Shown piece after piece: positions 57,615 to 64,000 of a stretch of DNA of 64,000 nt. Position 1 is the stretch's first letter, and every line of letters starts with the position of its first letter. The position numbers and the translations under genes are program-made. The stretch comes from Betaproteobacteria bacterium (GTDB taxonomy: Bacteria > Pseudomonadota > Gammaproteobacteria > Burkholderiales > Ga0077523), in contig JADJPK010000009.1 in assembly GCA_016713305.1 (NCBI GenBank), positions 62,001 to 126,000 on the forward strand, written 5' to 3'. The notes below the pieces were generated by a model, which was given only the letters and a program-made list of their open reading frames with translations, was not told the origin of the DNA and searched no databases.

Positions 57615-59159
57615 TCCGACCTCCATGCGGGCGGCCACATTCGCCACGCACGCATCGATGCGGTCATCCGGGCCGACCCGCATCACGTCCTGTTCGCCTT
57701 CCGAGATGGGTTCCTGCCAGCGCATCTGGTCGGCCAGCACGCTCGTGGTGGCCTCGGACACATTCCCGGCATCCCGCCGGCGCGCTTCGATGCGCCGGCG
57801 CAGTTCCTCCTCGCCGGCCTCGCAGCTCACCACGCAAAACGGCAGGGTCAGTCCGCCGGCAAGCATGCGGAAGCGGTCCCGCTCCGATCGCAGCAGCGAG
57901 GCCGCATCGACCACGACAGGCCAGCGGCCCTCGCCGGCAACGAGACGCGTAAGAACCTCCAGCCGGTCGTACACGCGCCGCGTGAAATCGGCGGAGTACA
58001 CCCCGGGCATCCCACCCGTCGACGCCTCGGCGGGAAGTCCCGCCAGGCGCTTGCGCTCGACGTCCGAACGCACCCGTACCGCCCCGAGCGATTCCGCCAA
58101 CCGAAGCGCGAACGTGCTCTTGCCGGAGCCGGACAGACCGTGCATGGCCACGACACTTGCCCGGGCGGAGCGGGCGAGATCGCGCGCCAGATCGAGGTGC
58201 CCGCGTACTTCCGGCGGCATTGCTCCGGCCGCCGCTTGCTGTCCCGACCGTATGGCCGCGACCTTCGCGCGCACGAGTGCCCGGTAGACCAGGAAGAACC
58301 GCAACGGCACCACCGCCTCGTAGTCTCCGGTGACCGCCAGATACTCGTCGAGAAACCGCCACGCCAGCGCGGGCAGTCCGTGATCGAGAAGATCCATCAC
58401 GACGAACGCAATCTCGCTCGCGACGTCGATCCAGCGCAGCGCGGGCTCGAACTCGATGGCATCGAACGCGACCGGCGCGCCGTCGATCCAGGCGATGTTC
58501 CCCAGGTGCAGGTCGCCGTGGCACTCGCGAACACGTCCCGCGATCCGGCGCCTTTCGAGCATGGGCGAGATCCTCGCGAATTCCGTGCGGGTCCAGACGT
58601 CAAGTTCGCCCAGATCGCTGGACGCGCAGAGATCGGCATACCGCGCTCGCAGGGAAGAGACGTTGTCGAGCGCCTGGTCGAGCACGGTCGCGCTCGCGCC
58701 CCAGCGGCTGTCGGCCGGCGTCCCATCGGCCCTGGCGTGGAACCATGCCACATGCCTGGCGAGCTCCACGACGTGTGCCGGGCCGAGTTCGTTCCGGCGG
58801 GCCATGGCATCGAAGAGGTCCGTCTGCCGGAAGCGCCGCATCCGGACCGCGTACTCGGCGGGGTCGCCGGCGGCGCCGACGCAGGGCCCGGAGGCGGAGT
58901 CAGCGATGGGAACGACATCCAGGTAGAGCGCCGGCGCGGTCCGGCGATTGATGCGCAACTCCTCTTCGCAGTACCGCCGCCGGAGCTCCAGCGTGGAATA
59001 GTCCAGAAAGGGCAGCGCGAGCGCCTTCTTGATCTTGTAGGCGAATTCTCCCGCGAGCAGCACGTAGGAAATATGCGTCTCGAGCACGTCCACCTTTTCC
59101 ACCGGGTGCGGGTAACAGCGCGGATCGAGCAGCCGGCCGACGAGTGCCCGTTGGTCCAT
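57600..59159 (-). CDS. APH-like kinase fused to AAA_33 P-loop domain
   Basis: 519-residue two-domain protein. The N-terminal half is aminoglycoside-phosphotransferase-like (ECHGDLHLGNIAWIDGAPVAFDAIEF, with the HGDLHxxN and later acidic residues); the C-terminal half is a P-loop nucleotide kinase (HGLSGSGKSTFALRLAE, VRSDVERKRLAGL). This fusion family is widespread and its substrate is unknown. ATG 59159 follows the decarboxylase gene by five bases; as assembled the frame reads through from that gene only because of a slip there. Confidence 0.85.
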   Translation of the reverse strand: MDQRALVGRLLDPRCYPHPVEKVDVLETHISYVLLAGEFAYKIKKALALPFLDYSTLELRRRYCEEELRINRRTAPALYLDVVPIADSASGPCVGAAGDPAEYAVRMRRFRQTDLFDAMARRNELGPAHVVELARHVAWFHARADGTPADSRWGASATVLDQALDNVSSLRARYADLCASSDLGELDVWTRTEFARISPMLERRRIAGRVRECHGDLHLGNIAWIDGAPVAFDAIEFEPALRWIDVASEIAFVVMDLLDHGLPALAWRFLDEYLAVTGDYEAVVPLRFFLVYRALVRAKVAAIRSGQQAAAGAMPPEVRGHLDLARDLARSARASVVAMHGLSGSGKSTFALRLAESLGAVRVRSDVERKRLAGLPAEASTGGMPGVYSADFTRRVYDRLEVLTRLVAGEGRWPVVVDAASLLRSERDRFRMLAGGLTLPFCVVSCEAGEEELRRRIEARRRDAGNVSEATTSVLADQMRWQEPISEGEQDVMRVGPDDRIDACVANVAARMEVGSARP

Positions 59160-59164
59160 GCGGA

Positions 59165-60755
59165 TCAGGTCCCGCCCGAATCGGTGCAAACGGCGCGCAA
59201 GGCGCGCCCCACGCGCTCGAGCTCCGGCTCCGGCAGGTTCGCGAGCGACACGCGCAGGGAAGAGTCGCTTCCGCCGAAGCCGTTCCCCGGAAGGACGACC
59301 ACGCCGTGGCCGGCGGCAAGCCGGCCCAGCAGGTCGGGCATGGAGGGCGGCAGCACGGCCGGCGAGGACTCGGGGAACCCATTGCCGGACCAGCCCGGCC
59401 GTATCGAGCCATTCGTAATACCCCGTGTGGTCCCGCACGGAAGGCGGGGGAAGACCGAGCCCGCGCCACAAAGCGGCACGCCTGCCGGCAAGAGCGGTCT
59501 GCAGCTCGTGACACCTCCGGCCCTCCGTGTCCATCAGGGCGTCGAGAGCGAATAGCGCCAGCTGAACCTGCTGAGGCGTGGAGAGCCCGGCCGTGTGATG
59601 GAAGGCGACCCCCCGGCTGTCGGCGACCAGCCGATGGAAGAAATCCGGCCCGCCGGGAGCAGCGCTCAGCGAGCGGTAGCGCGATTCATCGGTCACGATG
59701 CGCGTATCGGGGCGCTCCGCCAGCCAGCGGTCGAGCACGTGATCGGCGGCAAGACTCATGATGCCCAGCCGCCAGCCCGTGGCGCCGAAGAACTTGGAAT
59801 ACGAGAAGAGGGCCGCCGTATTGCGGGGCAGCCGGGCGGCGAACGATGCGTATCCCGGGACGAGCGGCCCATAGACGTCGTCGCTGATCACGAGCAGATC
59901 GGGGCGCTCGGATTCCACCAGCCTGCCGATGCGCTCCACCACGTCGGCCCCGAGCGGACACGCCACAGGATTGCCTGGATTGACAGCCACGAGAGCGCGT
60001 ATGTCGGGGTCGCGCAGGCGATCGATGCAGTGACGCGGAAGCTGCCAGCCGTCGTCATCGTCGAGCGGCAGCGCGTCGATCCCGAATCCGAAGGCGGGCC
60101 GGCTCAGGATCTCCAGATAGGGACTGAAGATCGGCGTGACGACCGCGATGCGATCACCCGCCGCGAGCAGTCCGTTGCCCAGCAGGGACTCGAACAGATA
60201 GCAGATGGCGGCACTCGCGCCTTCGGTCGCGAAGAGCCGCATCGACCGCGCGGTACGCTCGTCCAGTCCGTACACCTGTGCCAGGTGGGCGCGGCAGATC
60301 CGGTCGGGCAGCGGAAGCATCGCCGGGGGCTCGGGGTACCGCGCGCCCAGCACCCCATCGCACAGTCCGCCGAACAGAGCGCGCCGGTCGATGCCGAGCG
60401 CGGATTCCGCCCACGTCAGCGCCCTGCTCCACCACGGCTCGCCGTCGGCCTCGTTTCCCAGTTCACGGAGGAAGGCGTCGAGCTGCGCATCACGATCGGG
60501 AAGTCCGTTGCCGAGGGCGGCGTGATGCCCGAGCTGGAAAAACGCCCGGCGCGGTTCGATGGCCATCCAGTCCGGATTTCCACGGCCGGCATCGAGAAGC
60601 CGGCCGCCGGGACGCGCAGCAGCGCTGCGCGCGAGACCGAGCAGCCGATTCCTGATCTCGAACGGACTGGTGGCGGATTCCCACGCCGGGGATGGACTCC
60701 CCCCTGCGCCGTTCACCCCGAGTGCAATCCGGCCGTGCGTCATGCGCCCGAGCAT
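59165..60755 (-). CDS. Bifunctional aspartate transaminase / L-aspartate 4-decarboxylase, frameshifted
   Basis: PLP enzyme converting L-aspartate to L-alanine and CO2. The protein is about 529 residues, matching the family length, with LLDAGRGNPDW, the PLP-phosphate motif near ATEGASAAI, VNPGNPVACPL, the Schiff-base Lys321 in FSYSKFFGATGWRLG and the final GVVVLPGNGFGG plus LRVSLANLPEPE. The last two motifs lie in a shifted frame; the break is at a C4 run near 59370-59375 after GLVRQWVP. Stop TGA at 59167-59165. ATG 60755 or 60743. Co-directional with the kinase. Confidence 0.88.
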
Positions 60756-60958
60756 ATCGCACCCGACCGACCGTTCAGTTGCGGACCGGCAGGGGATCCT
60801 TGCGCGGGGAGCCCACGCCGCCGCTCGATCGCGAAGTGGCGCGGCCGCACCCTGCGCGTGGCCGTGGCGAGGACGTCCGGACCGGCCAGGTCCGCACCGA
60901 CCCGGTCCCGTCTTGCCGAGTGTTAGATTCGTCTTCCGCCACCAGACCGGATTCCGTC

Positions 60959-62287
60959 ATGACCCGACGCATCGTCATTCTGGGCGCCGCCGGACGCGAC
61001 TTCCACGACTTCAACGTCGCGCTGCGTGACGACGCTTCCGCCCGGGTCGTCGCCTTCACGGCGGCGCAGATCCCGGGCATAGACAGGCGGCGGTATCCGC
61101 CTGCCCTGGCCGGTCCGCGCTACCCCGACGGGATTCCCATCCTGCCCGAAGCGGACCTCGAGACGCTGGTTCGCAACGAACGCATCGACGAAGTGATCTT
61201 TGCGTACAGCGACGCGTCTCACGCCGACGTGATGCATCTCGCGTCGCGCGCGCTCGCGGCCGGGGCCGATTTCTCTCTCCTGGGTCCGTCGCGGACCATG
61301 CTGCGCGCAGACCTTCCGGTCCTGGCCATCACGGCCGTGCGCACCGGCTGCGGCAAGTCGCAGGTTGCACGCTGGGCAGCCGGTGTCCTCTCGCGGCACG
61401 GCCTGCGCGTGGGCATCCTCCGGCATCCCATGCCCTACGGCGACCTGGAACGTCAGCGCGCTCAGCGCTTCCTCACCCTTGCCGATCTCGAGGCCGCGGA
61501 CTGCACGGTCGAGGAACGCGAGGAGTACGAGCCGCACCTGGCGGCGGGCCACGCGGTGTTCGCCGGCGTGGACTACGGCGAAGTCCTGCGGCTCGCACAG
61601 GCGCAGGCCGACGTGCTGCTGTGGGACGGGGGCAACAACGATTTCCCGTTCCTGCGGCCCGACCGCCACCTCGTGGTCGTCGATGCGCTGCGTCCCTCCC
61701 AGGTGGCGACGCATCACCCCGGGGAGACGAACGTGCGGATGGCCGACGCGGTGATTCTCAACAAGGTCAACGCAGCATCGGGCGAACAGATCCGCCAGGC
61801 CACCGAGAACATCCGGTCGATCCGCCCCGGCGTTCCCATCTTCGCCGGCCAGTCGATCGTGGACCTGGACGAGCCCGAACGCGTGCGCGGGAAGCGCGTC
61901 GTGGTCGTCGAAGACGGCCCCACGCTCACCCACGGCGGAATGCCGACCGGCGCTGGCTACGCTGCCGCCCTTGCCGCCGGCGCCGCAGAAATCGTCGACC
62001 CGAGACGCACGGCGTCACCCGAACTGCGGGAGGTCTTCACCCGCTATCCACACATCGGGCCCGTTCTGCCTGCGGTGGGTTATGGCCCGGCGCAGTGCCG
62101 GGCCCTGGCGGAATCGCTCGACCGCAGCGGCGCGGACGCGATCGTGTCCGGCACCCCTGCGGACCTCGCCCGGCTGCTGAACCCCGTACTCCCGGTGGTG
62201 CGCGCCCGTTACGAATTCGCGCCGGCGCCCTCTTCCGGGCTGCAGGACTGGCTGGACGGATTCGCGCGCGGGGTGGCCGCGCCGTGA
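60959..62287 (+). CDS. Cyclic 2,3-diphosphoglycerate synthetase-like P-loop protein
   Basis: 442-residue protein of the family that includes the archaeal cyclic-2,3-diphosphoglycerate synthetase. N-terminal Rossmann-like part (RRIVILGAAGRDFHDFN, EVIFAYSDASH), P-loop AVRTGCGKS at about 126-134, then LLWDGGNNDFPF, NKVNAASGEQI and VVEDGPTLTHGGMPTGAGYAAA, all family hallmarks. ATG 60959 fits the conserved N-terminus. In bacteria the substrate and role are not established. It is divergent from the decarboxylase-kinase pair and ends one base before the convergent rluB-type gene. Confidence 0.85.
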   Translation: MTRRIVILGAAGRDFHDFNVALRDDASARVVAFTAAQIPGIDRRRYPPALAGPRYPDGIPILPEADLETLVRNERIDEVIFAYSDASHADVMHLASRALAAGADFSLLGPSRTMLRADLPVLAITAVRTGCGKSQVARWAAGVLSRHGLRVGILRHPMPYGDLERQRAQRFLTLADLEAADCTVEEREEYEPHLAAGHAVFAGVDYGEVLRLAQAQADVLLWDGGNNDFPFLRPDRHLVVVDALRPSQVATHHPGETNVRMADAVILNKVNAASGEQIRQATENIRSIRPGVPIFAGQSIVDLDEPERVRGKRVVVVEDGPTLTHGGMPTGAGYAAALAAGAAEIVDPRRTASPELREVFTRYPHIGPVLPAVGYGPAQCRALAESLDRSGADAIVSGTPADLARLLNPVLPVVRARYEFAPAPSSGLQDWLDGFARGVAAP

Positions 62288-62288
62288 C

Positions 62289-63938
62289 TCAGAATTGCTC
62301 GTCCTCGCCCAGATAGCGCCACTGACCGGGCGGAAGCTCGCCCAGCCGCACACGGCCGATGCGGATGCGCTTCAAGCCTGTGACCTTGAGTCCCACCATT
62401 TCGCACATGCGGCGAATCTGCCGCTTCTTGCCTTCGCTGAGAATGAAGTTGAGCTGGTCGTCGTTCTGCCAGCGGACCTTCGCGGGCAGCAGGGGTTCTC
62501 CGTCCAGTTCCAGTCCGTGCCGCAGCAGGGCCAGCCCCTCCGGCGCGAGTCGTCCCTCGACGCGCACCAGGTACTCCTTCTCGATGGTGGAGTCCGCGCC
62601 GATCAGCTTCTTGGCAATGCGGCCGTCCTGCGTCAGCACGAGCAGCCCCGTGGAGTCGATGTCGAGGCGGCCGGCGGGGGCAAGCCCGCGCAGCTGCGCC
62701 GCCGAGAAATGCAGCGGCGAAGGATCGTCGTCCGCGTGCGACTGGGCACCGATGAGCGACACCGCCGGGCGATAGCCGTCCTCCGCCTGGCCGGAGACGA
62801 ATCCGACCGGCTTGTTGAGCAGGATCGTGACTCGTTCGGACTGCCGCGAACGCGCGGCCTCGGCCAGCGTGATGGTCTGGGTCGGCAGTACCCGCGAACC
62901 CAGTTCGGTCACCTGCTCTCCGTCCACGAACACCCAGCCCCGCTCGAGGAACTCGTCGGCCTCGCGTCGCGAGCACATGCCGCGCTCGGACATGAGCTTG
63001 GAGACGCGGACCCGGCCATCGTTGTCCGCCGCGGGCACGGCGACGGACGTTCGCGCGGAGGGTGCCTTTTCGGCCTGGGTGCGGCCGCGAGCGTCTGTCT
63101 CCGAGCGCGCGCCACGCGGGCGTTGAGCGCGCCCCTTGGAGGGAATGCGCTCCGGGGGCGCCTTTCCCGAAGCCTTGTTGGCGGCAGGCCGGCCGGTCCG
63201 GGGCCGTTCCTGACCGTCGAAACGGGACCGTTCGGAGCGGGCCTGGTCCGGGTCTGCAAGCTCGACAGGTCGGGTCCGTGAGCGGGCCGCGCCGGGGCGC
63301 TCCTGGGATTCGGACCGGGGACGGCCGGATCGCGGCCCTTCCGGTGCGGCCGCGCCCCGCGGAGTGTCCGGCGGCTTCCTGCCGGCATACGTGCGATCCG
63401 GCCCGCCGGGTCGAGGACGTTCTGACCTGGGGCGCTCCACGACGGCACGCTCGGAAGATTCGTCGCGTGACCGGCCCGCGCGCGCGCGTTTCGCATCGTC
63501 TCCCGCGGGACGCTCGGTCCGGACGCGATCCGGGCGGGCACTTCGGGGCGAATCGCCGCGCGACCGGCCGGCGTCGGGACGCCCCGGGCCGCCTGACCGC
63601 GGACGCTCCGAGGCGCCCTGCGCGGCCGGTTTCGACGATGACCGGCCCGAGCGCGGACGCTCCGAGTCTGCGGATCCGCTGCGCTCGGACACCGCCCGTC
63701 CCGGCGCCCCGGCACGTGATCGATCCCTCTCGGACGGCTCTGTATTTCCGGATCCCCGGCGCTCGGATGCGTCGAGCCCGGATGGCTTGGCCCGGGCCCC
63801 ATCGGCATCGGGTCGCTTGGCATCCTTCTCGGGGCCGGCCTCGGGAGCGGCGCGTCTGGTCACCTTCGCCTTCAGCCGGATGGCATTGCGGCGTTCCGAG
63901 AACGTCGTCTCCCGGGCGCCTCTTCGCTTCTGTTCCAC
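62289..63938 (-). CDS. 23S rRNA pseudouridine synthase, RluB/RluF family, with long disordered N-terminus
   Basis: 549 residues. The first 300 are a disordered Arg/Ser/Pro/Gly/Asp-rich tail with imperfect SERPRSGR-type repeats. Then comes an S4 domain (VRVSKLMSERGMCSRREADEFLERGWVFVDGEQV) and the RsuA-type catalytic domain (GRLDIDSTGLLVLTQDG, Asp426; EGKKRQIRRM). The LHFSAAQLRGLAPAGRLDIDS portion resembles RluF as much as RluB, so I give no symbol. GTG 63938. A long basic tail before RluB-type enzymes is common in betaproteobacteria; it probably binds RNA. Confidence 0.9.
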   Translation of the reverse strand: MEQKRRGARETTFSERRNAIRLKAKVTRRAAPEAGPEKDAKRPDADGARAKPSGLDASERRGSGNTEPSERDRSRAGAPGRAVSERSGSADSERPRSGRSSSKPAAQGASERPRSGGPGRPDAGRSRGDSPRSARPDRVRTERPAGDDAKRARAGRSRDESSERAVVERPRSERPRPGGPDRTYAGRKPPDTPRGAAAPEGPRSGRPRSESQERPGAARSRTRPVELADPDQARSERSRFDGQERPRTGRPAANKASGKAPPERIPSKGRAQRPRGARSETDARGRTQAEKAPSARTSVAVPAADNDGRVRVSKLMSERGMCSRREADEFLERGWVFVDGEQVTELGSRVLPTQTITLAEAARSRQSERVTILLNKPVGFVSGQAEDGYRPAVSLIGAQSHADDDPSPLHFSAAQLRGLAPAGRLDIDSTGLLVLTQDGRIAKKLIGADSTIEKEYLVRVEGRLAPEGLALLRHGLELDGEPLLPAKVRWQNDDQLNFILSEGKKRQIRRMCEMVGLKVTGLKRIRIGRVRLGELPPGQWRYLGEDEQF

Positions 63939-63939
63939 C

Positions 63940-64000
63940 CTAACCTCCCGCCCGCTTCGCCGCGAAACCGCGGCGATTGAGTTCGGCCAGCAACGCGTCG
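63940..64000 (-). CDS. C-terminal end of an unidentified upstream gene
   Basis: The last 19 codons and TAG stop of a gene that enters from the right edge (ending LLAELNRRGFAAKRAGG). The stop is one base upstream of the pseudouridine-synthase GTG. Too short to identify; scpB is often found at this position, but nothing here proves it. Confidence 0.5.
   Translation of the reverse strand, partial: DALLAELNRRGFAAKRAGG

Noticed and set aside
57600..60755. An apparent 1051-residue fusion of aspartate decarboxylase with a kinase
   Set aside because: The decarboxylase's natural C-terminus (VLPGNGFGG, LRVSLANL) and stop lie in the next frame; a slip at a C-run near 59370-59375 creates the read-through.

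Overview
The window is high-GC chromosomal DNA from a proteobacterium, most likely a flagellated betaproteobacterium. The evidence is the order holB-tmk-mltG-fabF-acpP-fabG-fabD-fabH-plsX-rpmF-yceD, an RNase E gene divergent from rluC, map next to glnD, a fliC-flaG-fliD-fliS-fliT-DUF2802-fliK cluster, a probable PEP-CTERM protein, and a korABC set like that of Azoarcus/Thauera relatives. The genus cannot be named from sequence alone. I see no insertion sequence, prophage, CRISPR array or rRNA.

Layout. 1-8,800: fatty-acid/phospholipid/cell-wall cluster on the minus strand, driven by a good sigma70 promoter at about 8,785. 8,800-10,160: maf and a tetrapyrrole-methylase-family gene on plus. 10,130-13,030: rluC-gph-Rieske-sppA operon on minus. 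13,385-16,393: RNase E. 16,400-19,000: tyrosine phosphatase and uvrB on minus. 19,100-24,010: aminotransferase, tRNA-Asn, map and glnD on plus. 23,970-30,700: late flagellar genes on minus with two sigma28-type promoters. 31,070-37,340: korC-korA-korB and a serine hydrolase on minus. 37,540-43,420: aldo/keto reductase, EAL-CBS-GGDEF protein and a two-subunit molybdenum hydroxylase on plus. 43,490-47,560: secreted nuclease, NERD helicase and an outer-membrane-protein remnant on minus. 47,710-50,060: SMP-30, RraA-like and a CHRD/PEP-CTERM wreck on plus. 50,010-52,890: degenerate E2-like acyltransferase, SapC and enoyl-CoA hydratase on minus. 53,510-57,610: Lon-like protease, an unknown protein and an L,D-transpeptidase on plus. 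57,600-64,000: aspartate 4-decarboxylase with a kinase (minus), a cyclic-2,3-diphosphoglycerate-synthetase-like GTPase (plus), and RluB/F pseudouridine synthase (minus).

Many genes are packed with 4-base start/stop overlaps (ATGA, GTGA), which I used to choose starts. The most important caution is that at least thirteen genes, including the essential fabF and plsX, are broken by small indels, often in short homopolymers. I read most of these as sequencing or assembly errors. They create two false giant fusions (KorB with the serine hydrolase, aspartate decarboxylase with the kinase), and I have split these.

The most unusual biology I can support is an E2-type acyltransferase that has lost both its lipoyl lysine and its catalytic histidine, the korABC operon, the Lon-like/unknown/L,D-transpeptidase overlap operon, and the cDPG-synthetase-like GTPase facing an aspartate decarboxylase-kinase pair.
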